From assembly GCA_021613375.1 (NCBI GenBank), contig JAJQXZ010000037.1:62001-126000 (forward strand): a stretch of DNA of 64,000 nt, in the 5' to 3' direction. Positions 1 to 11,759 of the stretch are shown one piece after another. Origin of the DNA: Megaleporinus macrocephalus (taxonomy: Eukaryota; Chordata; Actinopteri; Characiformes; Anostomidae). The notes under the pieces are model-generated. The model saw nothing but the letters and a program-made list of their open reading frames with translations. It was not told the origin of the DNA and ran no database searches. Position numbers and translations under genes: made by a program. Numbering within the stretch: the stretch's first letter is position 1; every line of letters begins with the position of its first letter.

Positions 1-149
1 TTATATTTAAAACACAACTATGAATAAAATAACTGCTTAAGAGAGTGGAATTATCTTTAAAAACAACTATAAATAAAATAACTGCTTAAGAGAGTGGAAT
101 TATATTTAAAACACAACTATAAATAAAATAACTGCTTAAGAGAGTGAAA
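1..149. repeat. Three tandem copies of a 50-bp AT-rich unit
   Basis: Three near-identical copies begin at 1, 51 and 100. Each runs from TTATATTTAAAACACAAC through ACTGCTTAAGAGAGTGG. The second copy is one base shorter and has a few substitutions. The array is cut by the window edge, so its full length is unknown. Confidence 0.9.
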
Positions 150-283
150 TAGGAATAAGTGTGATGGATCCCTCTGCGGTCTCAGCTCCCGAACTCTACC
201 CCTCACCAGTGGAACAGGAATTTGCACACGCACACACTCGTCTATTCGTCCATCTTTTTATTACGGTGGTAACTCGCAGCACT

Positions 284-672
284 GGAAGACAATCTGTACT
301 GTTCTTAATTTTCTGTACTGGAGCGGCTACTGCAGTTACACCAGACCACAGCATAGAAATCACAGACTGTTCATTTCTATAGATTTAGCACATATATGGC
401 AACAACTTCAAAACCTGCCCACAATATGGCTTTATATATAAAAGCTTTTAAGAATTTAAAACACTAAAAATTTGCCTCTGCGTTACCAGTAAAATCTTCT
501 ACCACAAACATACACATTAAAATGGACGAACATGAGCGCATTTCACAACTTACAACAAACATAACCGAACATTAACATATTAACATGAACAAATATCAGC
601 GAAACACATACCTGGAAGACAATCTGTTCTTTTCTTAATTTTCTGTACTGGAGAGGCTACTGCAGTTACACC
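284..672. repeat. Direct repeat pair of about 59 bp
   Basis: Positions 284-342 and 614-672 are nearly identical direct repeats, from GGAAGACAATCTGT through GGCTACTGCAGTTACACC, about 330 bp apart. A second short shared segment (AGCATAGAAAYCACAGACTGTT) occurs near 349 and 938. The arrangement looks like an internally duplicated non-coding sequence or mobile-element remnant. No coding potential is convincing here. Confidence 0.75.
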
Positions 673-1093
673 GAGCTGGATAAATAAATACTAATATCCC
701 GTTAATGAAACAAAAATAAAGGATTAGCTTATACGCTGCTAGCACGGCTACAGAGAGTGGAGGGAAAACAGCCTCGTGTTCAAGACTCATAAACTCTTAA
801 CTAGAACCTAAAACAGCGAATTCCCTGCAAAAATACTTTTTAATATCTCTTATAATCAGATAAAGAGCAGTATTTTTAACTTAAACCATGTTTTTGACCA
901 TTATTTTCTTACAAAACTCGGAGCTCAGCTACCGGCAGCATAGAAACCACAGACTGTTGCTGGGGGAACGGTGACTCAGAAGGATCAAACGTAGCGTAAC
1001 TGCAGTTCACCACTTACCAGTAGGGGGCATTAAAACTGCATTTCAGCTTCGTTTAATAAAACTCATATAAAACAACCAGATTTGCTTACTCTG

Positions 1094-1917
1094 TTACATC
1101 AGCCATTTCTTTTCCTTAATGAAATACTTTAAGTACAGAGTGACGTCACAAGATAGGACACCCTCAAATATGTCATGGCCTAAACAAGGTGGAAGACCAG
1201 GCTGGCAGACATGAAAAGATTTCAGAGCATTGAAAACATGAGAGTTTACCTTTATGCCTTTGATGTCCTGACTGTCTTCAACTTGTAGATCACCAACAGC
1301 AGATTCATAACTTTCAGGGGTGCTCTGTGGACCACATACGTTTGGATGAACACTGAAACTCACCTCGTGTGATTTCACAGTACCTGCAAAAGTACTAAAG
1401 TACTAAAGTTTTCAGTAAACCCTCCAATGCTGTGTGAACCCAAATTATCACCAGCAATACAATACAGAGCCCCCTTGACTGTTTCACCCCCTATAGTCAT
1501 TCCATTTTCTTCCAAATCTTTTAATTCCCCGAACATCTCTGAGAAAACCTTAGCACTTCCAAATTGTTTGAGGTCTTTCTCTCCACACAATAAGACGAGG
1601 GACATGTGATCAGTATTGAACCGCACATGAACAGGTAGATTTGCCACAAGAAGATAGACTGCAACAACTTTGTGTTTTTTCTTAGCAGATTGACAGGGGA
1701 TTGGCGATTGACAATTTCAAAAGCATCCTGGTACAGGATCAGCTTCAAGCATCCTGGATTTACAATGAAGAAACTGGTTGGACTTCTGTCCATCACTTAT
1801 ATCACTAAAATGATCCAGGTTTGTTTCACAAGACTGTTGTGACACTGAATTCTTCCATAATTCTGATTCTAATAAGCTATTTATTGTTTGTGTCACAGGT
1901 ATGTAGTAAGCAAACAT
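1094..1917 (-). pseudogene. Decayed transposase-like gene fragment, multicopy fish family
   Basis: Minus-strand reading pieces in shifting frames can be ordered into one decayed protein. From 5' to 3' they include a stretch around 1717-1917, a piece reading LKLILYQDAFEIVN, a piece with LPVHVRFNTDHMSLVLLC and GDNLGSHSIGGFTENF, and a downstream piece (1094-1378) with CQPGLPPCLGHDIFEGVL. I recognise this order from uncharacterised, highly multicopy teleost proteins that look transposase-derived, with the same D-N-x-x-x-H-x-x-x-GF pattern as the gene at 6.2-9.1 kb. Frameshifts between the pieces mean it is not translatable as it stands. A CACTA/EnSpm-like origin is inferred. No terminal inverted repeats were found around it. 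Confidence 0.65.
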
Positions 1918-2569
1918 TGGTTCATGTTTTCATCCTTTCCTAATGTAACTATTTTAGGCTCTATGTATTTGAACATCTCACTTATGTCAAAACAACGAAG
2001 TGAAAGAGTTCAGCGTTAAGACTAAACCCACCAGACTAACTAATCTCCGGTCAGTCCGCCTTATTATTACGACACAAGCTCGTGCTCATCAAGATGTTCG
2101 TATACAGCACGAGCGGGAACTCAAATTCGAGCCGTAACTTCGCCGAGCTGTCTGCTCCCGCGATAATTAAGGAGCCCAATCAAAGAACAGAAGGAGACTC
2201 TGCTGCGCAGTGATTTGACGAGGTAGCGCTCATCCAGTTTAAAATTCAAACACGTTTCACAGGAATGTAAATGACATTCTTTAATAGAAAAAACAGAACA
2301 TTTTATAATTTACAATTGATTAACAATTGATATGAAGCAAAAATGAAGAACTGACTTTGGAACTGCTAAGGAACAGATGAGCAGCCATCCTTTTAGAAGA
2401 CAAAGTAAAACTGCAGTTCCATCACCAGTACCTCATGTAAAAACCCTCAAATAAAAACTGAAACTTGAAAATCTACACATAGCAAATCATAATAATGTTT
2501 TTTCTCTCAATTCCAATATTCTTTGACAGGCAAGCAAAATAACTTTTTTTGTCAATGTCCTAATATATG

Positions 2570-2619
<50 letters not shown>

Positions 2620-3054
2620 CCACAAAATTAACATACTAACTATATTAACTATGTTGACTGCACCTGTACTGTGTACGGTGAACATAAATAGGGAAATGCA
2701 GGTTTTAAGTAACATTTTAATGTAACAATCAAAAGTTTAACATACACTGGCTATTAGCTACACTCAGTTCTGTTGTTTATATGTAACGTATATATGTAAA
2801 ACAGTTCATATGTAGTGGATTTTTTCTACAGTGATCTAGTTCCCTTACTACTAGCCTACTGATGTATTGTTGAATATAAACCTAATCATTTCTAAACAGA
2901 CACGTCATCTGTTTTTTTTAACCCTTCATATTGGTATAATTTTATTGTATTTGTATATTTCCTTATCTGTAAAATATAACATATGAATTTGTAAAATGTA
3001 ATATGGTTTCTTTCTGTGTATAAAAAATACCTGACAAAAATATTATTTAGACAC
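1918..3054. other. Non-coding stretch with CpG-bearing patch and GT microsatellite
   Basis: No gene was recognised. Positions 2030-2230 are richer in CpG than the surroundings and lie upstream of the minus-strand transposase-like fragment, so they could be its old promoter or 5' untranslated region. The rest is AT-rich with a GT run. Confidence 0.4.
2577..2618. repeat. (GT)n microsatellite
   Basis: About 21 uninterrupted GT units, preceded by an alternating TATATGTATATATGTG tract. Confidence 0.97.
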
Positions 3055-3485
3055 TGTCATGTTGTCAGGCGCGCGAAGGATGGACTGGACGCTCACGGAA
3101 TTTCATAAAAACCAAGAATTGGTTTTATTATACAGAGAGGGCAAATCCAAAGGGAAGGTCAAAAACAGGCAGAGTCCAAAAACCAGGCATAGAACAGACA
3201 AAGGGATAATCCAAACTCGGTGGTCGAAAATACAGAACAGGTCAAAACACGATAACAGACTAAACAGGATATGAACGCTTGATCTTGATAACAATCACAA
3301 AACCTCACAACTAGCACAGGCATCTGAGTGTCTATAAATACCCCTGCTAGATTGGGTTCAGGTGTTGTCAATACTCTGGAGACGCTGACCTATAGGTGGA
3401 AGGAGGACACGTGGCTGTGACGTCCTCCAGTGGGGGGTTCTGGGAAATGGAGTTCCTTGGTGAATCTGGTTCAGGCAACATGACA
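3055..3485 (-). mobile_element. Solo-LTR-like or MITE-like element, 431 bp
   Basis: The element begins TGTCATGTTG and ends with the exact inverse CAACATGACA, so it has the TG...CA termini of an LTR as well as a short inverted repeat. Read on the minus strand it has a TATA-like TATTTATAG near one third of its length and AATAAAA toward the 3' end, the usual order of promoter and polyadenylation signal inside an LTR. No internal retroviral genes adjoin it and no clear target-site duplication could be assigned, so a small non-autonomous DNA element is the alternative. Apparent reading frames inside it are not credible genes. Confidence 0.55.
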
Positions 3486-5150
3486 CATGTTGTAATTTTA
3501 CTGTATTGTATTGCTTTTCGTAACACAGTTTTCTTAAACTACATGCTTAAACTACAGTAAACTGTAAAACCTACAAAGAAATTTGATTCTTTTAACATGT
3601 TACGACCCCTCAGAAGTTTTCTAGGGGTAAGAGGAGCCAATAACATTTGGCTTTAGAACACAAGTGGATGGGTGGTGGTAAGGCAGTGATTGAGAGAACC
3701 ACAAATAGTTCAGTAGATATGATTTACTAAAGCCACTCTAGTATGTACAGTGTCACCATGAAGGAAGAGTCAATACAAAAGAAGATTAATCATAGCATTC
3801 AAGAGACAAACAAAAAAAAAAACTAAGGACTGGACTACGGACCAAAGCAAAGAACATAACTAAACAAACCCTGAACTAAACAAATATAAAACAAAACATG
3901 TGAAAACAACATAACTATCTGCACTAAACTTAGGCTAATAAACAAAACATACAACGGATGGTGCTCGCCCCCTTACCTATTGTGTCTAGACAAATAAGGC
4001 CCAAGTGATGGGACTGAAAGAGCTCCTGCTTACCTGTCCAGTTCCACAAAAGAAAAAAAAAAAAGAAACACAACCACTAATAGTTCCTTTAACCTCTGAA
4101 ACTCTGCACTAACCTGAGAGAGAGAGAGAGAGAGATTAGAAGAAGAAAAAAATTAAGTCTATTATCATTTCAATCTAGCAAAAACATAAACCTGACACGT
4201 GCTAGTTTTAGATCAGCTACTTTATTTATCTCAGTGAAAATAGTCCTGGCAGGTGATCCTCAACACAGCTCAGCGACCCCGTGTCTCTCTCTCGTACCTA
4301 GCATACTGAGCTACATGTGTAGCTGATATTAGCGCTGGCGATCTTCTGGAGATCTTCCTGCGTGGTGAGCGCTAACACCCGTCTGTGCTATGAGACATGC
4401 TAGCTGCTAGCTGGTGGTGTGTCGGTCGTGAGCGAGCTCTTTGAGTCGACTCTTTAGTGAACGGTGAGAATCGGTTCCGGGTTTAACAGAAATACTAAAC
4501 TGCTGATCTGAACGAGTCGGTTCCTCTCGGTGTGTTAATCCGACTGATCTCGGGTCAGACCGGAATGTCCGATGTTCGTGTCTAGACAGCACTGAGTATG
4601 GGCTGCAGTCTGATTTAGGACACTGCGCTGTTCACCGGAGTACCGGAGGCGGGTTAAGAGTCCGGGTGACGTCCACTCCAGCTCGCGCTGCCTCTCCCGC
4701 GTACAGATCTCACACCGTTTACGAGCTGCAGAACGTCTGTACATGTTTTACACCAATCAGAACTGATTTACACCCAGTTAATCCAGCTAGCTCCGGTTCC
4801 AGTCAGAGTAGGACCCGCGCGACCTTCACTGTTAGCATCCAGTCACGGTAGCTCGGTTACCTCACCACACTGAGACCTGCTGAGGATAAAGTTCTCTACT
4901 CTCCCTCTCCTGTCTTTTAAACTTGATCTCCACGCTCCTCTAGCGCTCCCATCGTTCTCCAGATAAAGAAAAGAATCCACAAACAGACAAAGTCACGACC
5001 TGCCGACTGTAGAAATTAGCTAGCTAAGCTAATGTTAGCTAACGATACTGAAAACTGTCTACGACATATTCAGAAAATCACTAACCGTGAAAGTTATGTA
5101 TGAAGATCGAGTCACTATTAAATTAAAACAATAATAACTTCTGCTAGCTG
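3486..5150. other. Non-coding stretch with CpG-rich region
   Basis: No credible gene. An AT-rich part (3486-4200) includes A-runs and a GA microsatellite (about 4113-4134). Positions 4240-4900 are CpG-rich and contain repeated motifs such as GAGTCGACTCTTTAGTGAACG. I have the impression these are a dispersed fish repeat. Short reading frames here lack domain signals. It may include a promoter region for minus-strand transcription, inferred only from CpG content. Confidence 0.4.
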
Positions 5151-5152
5151 TC

Positions 5153-5215
5153 TACTTACCGAGATCTGCAGGTAGACAAGGTGACTCTCTCTTCTCGCGC
5201 TGTTTGTTAATGACG
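5153..5215 (-). promoter_or_regulatory. Possible first exon end with strong splice donor
   Basis: On the minus strand the sequence CAGATCTCG is followed by GTAAGTAGAC, a near-perfect 5' splice site, just downstream of a short CpG-containing stretch (TCTCGCGCTG). It could be the end of a non-coding first exon. No matching downstream exon was identified, so this is weak. Confidence 0.2.
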
Positions 5216-5594
5216 TTCACGTCGTGATGTTTAACTGAACTTGCTGTTTCTTAAGTTGTTGTAGAAGAAAATTAAATATTGAGAGAAAATAAATAATAGT
5301 AGTAATTAATACTGATCAGTTTATATATCTCAGAAAATATTAAGCATATTCTAAAAATCTAATTTGTTTTATTTTCTTTAAATAAACTTAAATTTAGGAC
5401 AAAATTACCTGTTGGAGATTTAGACATTTATTTAGAAATGTCCAACTCAAACAATCACTTAAACGATATTCAGAGTTTTTAATTGTGCTAGTTAGCTTTT
5501 TATTATTGTGGTATGTACAAAGAATTATTTTTTTAGAGTGTAAACAGTATAGCAGCTGGAAGTCCACCTCCTCCTGAACCCGGTCCTGGTGGTG

Positions 5595-5610
5595 CACTGT
5601 AAGCCCGGAT
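5595..5610 (+). repeat. Left terminal inverted repeat of CACTG element
   Basis: CACTGTAAGCCCGGAT, inverse partner of 10221-10236 with one mismatch (G for A at position 9). Confidence 0.8.
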
Positions 5611-6246
5611 AAGTTAAATTCCTACTTACTTATCTTTTCATTGCATTTCAGAAAAATATTAATTAGAAATATTCATAAAAAAACAGACCAAACAATAAGG
5701 TTCTTTGTGTGTTTTTTTTTGTTTTCTTTTCGAAGTGTTAATGTGAAATACAACATAAATGTCAAGGGAACATTATGCCCTGTTTTAAAAAAAACAAAAA
5801 CAAAACAACACACTCTTGTAACTGCAATATTCTTAAGCGATTGAACACATACTTAGAAATGAACATATTCCTGGAAAACACATTAATATCTGTACCTTTT
5901 TGGGAAAAAATCAGCAATCACGCTAAAACAATTTATTAATTTAAAAACACGGGGTTGTACACTTATGAACGCAACTGTACATGTTTACCTCATGCACAAA
6001 TAGATTTTAAAACTTAACAAAACTTGACTTTATAACATTACAAAACAATTGTAGATCAAGTTTTTATGCTATGAAACGTTAAACACTCAGCTGCTGTGTA
6101 GCCATTAAAATGTAAAAAAAAAAAAATCAAGACAAATTGGCTTCTAGGTGAGACAACTCTAAAAAAACAAAGTTTTCATGCAATTAAATGTTAAGCTACC
6201 AAGTTGCCATTAAAATGTCAAATCTAGCAAAAAAAGGTTTTCTAAA

Positions 6247-9101
6247 CTAATGTTCTTTTACTAAAAGTAAAGCTAAACATGCTAGGCTATATCGTGTATA
6301 CTGCAAACAATGCACATGAGCAACTCTGTGTGAACTCTGTTTCACCAAGCAAGCTGATTTTTTTAAAGTTTGGATTTTGGGTGACAGCTCACGACTACCC
6401 AGCTTGAGCATTACCTGCTGAATTAAGCTAAAAGTGTTTTTCATGTCCTTGGGGTAGTCCAAGTGCAGGGCATAGATCAGGCCGAAAAGAAGACAGAAGG
6501 CCTGGGGTAGGTTGGCCAGGTCATCCATCACTACATTGCCTTCCAAGATGATGCCCACTTTGGAAGGGTTGAGCTGAGGATGTGCCTGATCAACAAAGAG
6601 GAGTCCCACTGGTGTCCCACTGTATGAGACCTTGTCAGTTACATCCTAACATAGGAGGAACAACATTGACAAAGAGAAAACAATCAAAGTCAACTGATGT
6701 GTTTCTCCAAACTGGCTCTGAATTGCTAATATCTAGAAACCATGTAATTGTGTAATGAATTTTAGGCCTGTATTTTGACTATCTTGGTGCGCATGTCTCT
6801 TGTAATTTAGCAAGAACTTGCACTGCTCAGCATGAACTAAAGCAAAGCCAGTTTTGTATTAGTATAATTTATATCAATTTTAGATTTATATATATTGGAA
6901 ATTGTGCTTTAACAGCTGTGCTTATAGTTCACACAAAATAAAAATGATTTTTGCAATTTTCCTGTATGTAATCAATTAGGCAGGTCATGTACAGGAAATG
7001 TACAAAACATGTTTAGAAAATACATGCTATAATACTCTCCCAACCTGGTCAAATTGAATCCAGAGCATCAAATAAAAATGATTTTATAGCTGACATGGTG
7101 CAGCCATTTTGGACAGCAACTTCTTTCCCTAGCACAATTTAGTATCATTTCAAAAGAACTCAAAATACTTAATATATATAAAAACACACACAATGGTGTC
7201 ACAAACTGCACAGTGATGTTTTATACCATGAAACTATTAATAAAAAACTTTAAAAGAAATACATTGGTAACAAATTCAATTACTTACAGAGGATGTCTTG
7301 AAGAAAGTAGATAGATCATCCCGCAAGATGACTGGCAGTCCCCAAAGACAAAGGCACCTGATGTCTGTTGGCTCAGTGGTCTGCAAAGCAGTGGATATAG
7401 TGTAGAACACAGCAAATGTTTGTTAAAGATACTTCTAGGTATTTACCTAACAAACAGTAAAAACAGATGTCACAAAATCAAAAAACAAGAGGAATTGACA
7501 GAATTGTTCAAGATTTTCAGTTAAGGGACATGCTCTTATAACACCATAAGTCTGACGGAGTCCTGGGTCCACGCTAACCTCCTGTACTTGCGATCATGAG
7601 AGGCTCTGTCTCGTATTTGAAAGAGACTAGAACGTACCTCTTGTTGTTGGATGTCACACTGGCTTACCAAGCAGTATCTGCAGAATTCGTCAGCTGTGAA
7701 GCTCTCCAGAAATCCTGTGGGCACCAGGATTATCAGCAGCAACATACAGGACAGTGCCTTCCACACTTGCACCTAGTTGCTCCAGATAAACGCCATCTTG
7801 TTCCAGCAACTTTAGATCATAAATAAGTGGCTCAAGCACTTTTGCATAACCACACTCTTTGACAGTGGAGGTATTGCATGGAGTGAGTTGAGGGTTGACC
7901 TATATTTTGCAGGTATGTTGGCAATGACCCAATTTACTGCACACATTTTATGTTTCAGTTTTGAAGTTTCAAGAGGATTGGCTACTTCAAAGTCATCAAT
8001 GTAGAGGCCAAGCACAATTGTGAACTCGTCCTGTGCAAAAAGAGAGTTTTCCTTAAAGTGCAGCCCACCTACATATGATCTGTATTCTTTCTGACATAGC
8101 TTTGTCCAGGATGTCATTTTTGTTAAGCAACTTCTGGAGCATGTGGTCAATGGGAACATAAGCAAGCAGTTTCTGGCCTTTTTCCACAACAGATTCTATG
8201 GGGCTTACCAGTGGAACATAGGCTGCTCCCCTTTTAGAGGTTCCTAAGGGTCCATCTCTGACACAGCACTCCTAACGTCTTTCACCATCGTTTCATTTGT
8301 GTCTGCAAAATATTTCTGTAACACTGACTTTACTTTGTTTTGCAGAAGTGGCAGTGACAGCTCGTTTATTTGATAAAGCTGTTGTACTACTTCTTGCACG
8401 GCACTCTCAGGTATGTGCAAAACTGTTAGCACCTTTAGCAGAAGGGATGCTAAATTGTGCTCTAGCTGTCTACCTAAATCACAAAGATCATGCTCACCGA
8501 CTTCTTCACTTAACTCTTCCAAATCCTCTGTATCGTCGACACGTTATCTTGTAGAGCATCAGTGCCATGGCTTACATGATCGCAACCAATAATTTCTGAC
8601 TTAAAGCTCTTCCAGTTCTTGTCCTTGTGTACTTTACTTTTGTGTGCTTTGAAAGTGGAGTAGACGCTGTTCTCAAAGTTACAACCTCACTTTATGGTCT
8701 ACTTTAAAGTGTACTGTATGCAGGTGAGTAAAGTAGTCAGTCTCAAAACAAGACTCAGCAAATCCACATGATAAACAGCAAAACCTAACGGGTACCTCTA
8801 CACTTGGTGGGTGATCCAGAGTTTTAGTGTGAAGGCGGAACAGGTGTACTTTAAGTGCATTGAGAGATTTAAATGTACACACACATTCCTGATATAAACA
8901 AGGAAATGGTTCTGTTCTTACATAAGTGGCATGTTTTAACCTATAATGCTTAAACAGTGGTGCTGTCTTTTCACAGATAAATGGACAATACTTACACTTC
9001 CAGACCATCTCTCCTTTTGACTGGCAACTGGCAAAACACAGAAGTAAAGAAAAGCTATTTGAACAACACTGTATCTTTGTTTTAATCAGCATTTTGAGCA
9101 T
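6247..9101 (-). pseudogene. Broken zinc-finger plus transposase-like gene of the CACTG element
   Basis: A minus-strand multi-exon gene decayed by several frameshifts. The first recognisable coding exon (to 8679) starts after a splice acceptor near 9031 and holds three C2H2-type fingers: CKYCPFIC with a following H-x-x-x-x-H, CLYQECVC, and CCLSCGFAESC. A second piece (8244-8522) is acidic and helical. A third (7812-8189) holds LGLYIDDFEVANP and ANIPAKYRSTLNS. A further piece contains DNPGAH, then FLESFTADEFCRYCLVSQ (7536-7772). A clean exon lies at 7288-7380, with donor GTAAGTA. The last exon ends at 6247 and includes LPQAFCLLFGLIYALHLDY. This order matches a multicopy fish family that I know only as uncharacterised proteins. 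Frame breaks lie near 8090, 7880 and 7720, and the expected DNLGAH reads DNPGAH. It is probably the element's dead transposase. Confidence 0.7.
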
Positions 9102-9319
9102 ATTACATTGAACGTATAATCATAACTACATTTAGCTCAATGTTCTGTCATGATTAGCTAGGTGAGTGAACCACATTAGTTCATACACCAGTGACCTCAA
9201 ATTTGAATCTTCAAGTTGGAAATGTATCAAAAAAGCTCTAAACGCACCATTTAAGTTCGTGATGGGAAAAGAGATGAAATAAACACGAAATAACACAAAA
9301 CATGACAGAATCTCAAATT

Positions 9320-10220
9320 TTATTTTAATATGACTTCGACCCTGTATTGTGGATGGAGGCAGCGGGCGCTCGTGTTAGCTTAATCTGGCAGGCCACGGCT
9401 CAAAACTGTCGGTCACTCCAAAACCAGTCAGTCGACTTTGCTCTCGCTGTTATAGGTTTTGTTCGTGATAGCAGTTAGTCGACTGGATCCTGTACTGGTG
9501 TGTTTGAACCTCTTTAACTACCTAGAAGAGAAGAGCTAACGCTAACCAGCTGCTCCAACCGAGCTGAAAACCGTTAAACCCTGTAGTGAAAAAGAAGCTT
9601 CGTGCTAAAAGCAGAAATGTCCTTGTTATGTTGTGTCAGCATTCTGATAGATAGATACTTTATTGATCCCGAAGGAAATTTAGCTCACATTCTCACATTC
9701 TCGTCTAAAAACCAAGATACCTGAACATTTATTTTAAACGAATTCGTACAGTACTTACCAAACTTAGTCGGTGTTCGTGTTGATAGAAGAACCGCAGCAG
9801 CTGAAAACAGTTGTACTGATATAAATAAAAAATCACAATCAGTTGAAAAGTGTTCGTCAACTTGGTTAAACAAAGGTTGCACTTTGCAGAAACTGCTCTA
9901 GAACTCGGGGACAGGTGAAAAACACCCCCATGTTCACCTTTCTTGAAGACGTCCAGGTCCAATAAACCAGATAGTACTGGTTAAAAAACACACAAAATTC
10001 TTCTGCCTGACTCACCAACAAGCTGAAAAACTTTCTTACTTATACATAAAAACTTAATCTTTTAAGTTAATACCTCAAAAACGTAAAATGTTTAGTTAAT
10101 TAAACTTAAAACTATTAACACATTTGCTCAAATGAGTACAATATACTTATATGTGAAAGTATAGCAATAAAACTTAGAGAATTTATGAACACTGCAACTA
10201 AAAAAATAATTAGATATAAA
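9320..10220. other. 5' region of the CACTG element, no credible ORF
   Basis: Upstream of the zinc-finger exon the element is moderately CpG-bearing (9340-9560) and then AT-rich toward the right terminus. Short frames here have no recognisable domains. It could hold the promoter and non-coding first exon of the element's gene. Confidence 0.35.
9647..9690 (-). mobile_element. LINE 3'-tail scrap
   Basis: GATAGATAGATACTTTATTG followed by ATCCCGAAGGAAATT is, read on the minus strand, the familiar fish LINE 3' end with an ATCT-type tail. Only about 45 bp is present, nested inside the CACTG element. Confidence 0.5.
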
Positions 10221-10236
10221 ATCCGGGTTTACAGTG
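10221..10236 (-). repeat. Right terminal inverted repeat of CACTG element
   Basis: On the minus strand this reads CACTGTAAACCCGGAT, matching 5595-5610 at 15 of 16 bases. Confidence 0.8.
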
Positions 10237-10503
10237 AGGTGGCCACGGAGGCTAGTCGGTCCGGCTCGCTGAGCACAGGGTCAGACTCCTGCAGCCAGTC
10301 TGATCACATAATCAGATGAAAGTGAAACAGTGTATGAACTGAAGTTCATTGTTCTTCAGCTACTTTTACTTTTTAAAGTCATTACGACTTGAATGATCCA
10401 GAGTTAGTGAGGAACTGAAACATGAACAGACGTCTTTCCAGAACTAAACCACTCCTGTTCCAATGTGAAGTACATTTTCTGGACAGGCAGAGAGATAGAA
10501 AAG

Positions 10504-11193
10504 CTAACCCAGCAGCTGCTGAAACTCCTCATTCTCCGGAACCAGGTCCTCCGTGCTGGTGGCCACTGAGGTCTCCAGGTCCCACTCAGTGACCATCGGC
10601 ACGTCTGGCTGCGAGTTGCGGAGCGTACGCTGCCATTTCTCCGCCCTGAGAAACCTCTGGCGCTCTGCGTGCTGCAACCAGAACGGAGCCGTTATTAAAC
10701 CCTGACCTGCGTTTCCCGACTGTTTGTAGGTGTTGCTGCTTCTGTATGTCTTATTAAACCTGGACCAGAAGGCGGCGCTACTTACGCTCAGCGCGTGGCT
10801 TTTTTTTAAATGCCTTTCCAGGAACTTGTAGCGACCGCAGCACACCGGACAGGAGCCCTCGTTCACTGTCACCCCGCCCCCTTAAGCAGAGAGGACCGCT
10901 CCTGTAGGTTGAGGACGTGGTGCATCAACCGAAGGTGCTGGCTGAGGTCGCTGTAGTTACCCGGACAAATAGGACCGGGAACCACTGCAGTCTGTGAGTT
11001 TAGATCATCTTCAGTAAACAGAAACACTTAGTAAACTCCTGCCCTTAACTCTCCCTGCTTCACCATTAAGACGATCTGTAAAAGAACCAAACGCGGAGAG
11101 AAACTCACCTTTCATTTCTGCGCCAGAAGAAGACAGAAGCTCGTGCGGTACGAAGATCTCCGATGAAGTGTCCCCTGTGGGCTTTGGACACAT
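10504..11193 (-). CDS. Small C2H2-like zinc-finger protein, three exons, one frame break
   Basis: Exon 1 (11109-11193) starts at ATG and encodes MCPKPTGDTSSEIFVPHELL and then SSSGAEMK, ending in a strong donor GTGAGT. Exon 2 (10786-11008) joins in phase and carries a first degenerate finger (CPGNYSDLSQHLRLMHH) and a second (CPVCCGRYKFLERHLKKSH). Exon 3 (10504-10671) follows a 114-nt intron with donor GTAAGT and acceptor TTGCAG, and ends NEEFQQLLG before TAG. The intron length is a multiple of three without a stop, so retention would also stay open. Between the fingers the frame is lost at a five-C run (10877-10881 on the plus strand), and one extra base would rejoin the halves. Function unknown. 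Nucleic-acid binding is inferred from the fingers, and a transposon origin is possible. Confidence 0.55.
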
Positions 11194-11324
11194 ACTTTTA
11201 AACTTTCGCTGAAAAGAGGGGTGTGTTTGGGGACGGCACCCTTTTAGCCACGCCCAGCCGATGAAAACAATGAGACGCGACCTGGTACCACCTCTCAACC
11301 ATCAGCCGGCCCACATGAAAAAAA

Positions 11325-11373
<49 letters not shown>
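11325..11373. repeat. (CA)n microsatellite
   Basis: About 23 CA units upstream of the zinc-finger gene. The paralogous position near 23907 has only about five units. Confidence 0.95.
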
Positions 11374-11374
<1 letters not shown>

Positions 11375-11759
11375 CTCATATCTCTTCATAAATAACTGAG
11401 TTTAAAAAGTACACCTAAGATTAAGCAGGTCATAACGCCTCTCACACAGAACAACATTACAGCTCTACTGCCCGTGACTGCTCTTCTTATCAGCCAGTAG
11501 CCACAATGCTGGAGTCTTAATGAAAAAACACTTGTTTGTCATGGAGAGACATCAACTTCCTGATAATCTACTGTTCAGAATGGAAAGATGTTTAAAGAAT
11601 GAAGAAAATGTTATTTCCAGGTTTAGCTCTAACGAGTCCCTGGTGTACTAGCGAAACACTTTTTTAAAGAAACTTTGAAGAGTGTTTTATATGTATGTAT
11701 GTGTTTGTTCAGTAAACAAAATGATATAAAAATGATAATTACGTAGCGTTTTTTTACAG

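Larger units (their letters stand above)
5595..10236 (-). mobile_element. 4.6 kb DNA transposon with CACTG termini (CACTA/EnSpm-like)
   Basis: The left end CACTGTAAGCCCGGAT (5595-5610) and right end ATCCGGGTTTACAGTG (10221-10236) are inverted repeats matching at 15 of 16 positions. The only extended gene inside is a minus-strand zinc-finger plus transposase-like pseudogene, so the element's 5' end is probably the right side. The flanks (5543-5594 and from 10237) correspond to adjacent sequence in the paralogous copy at 22.85 kb, which therefore approximates the pre-insertion site. CACTG/CACTA termini are characteristic of the CACTA/EnSpm superfamily, so the assignment is an inference from termini plus gene type. 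A clean 2-3 bp target duplication could not be fixed because the site lies in GTG-repeat sequence. Confidence 0.75.
10239..11665. repeat. Segmental duplication, copy A
   Basis: Near-identical to 22897-24050, beginning GAGGCTAGTCGGTCCGGCTC, covering the zinc-finger gene and ending around AACGAGTCCCTGGTGTACT. Copy A has a long CA repeat and about 190 bp (11430-11618) that copy B lacks. Copy B lacks the zinc-finger part of exon 2. The left flank of the CACTG element (5543-5594) is the interrupted start of copy A. Confidence 0.85.

Noticed and set aside
3059..3371. Short ORFs in the 3.1-3.4 kb element
   Set aside because: They lie inside a non-coding LTR-like element and translate its promoter and tail sequences.
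4407..4851. Overlapping ORFs in the CpG-rich stretch
   Set aside because: Open by GC content, on both strands, with no recognisable protein pattern or splice context.
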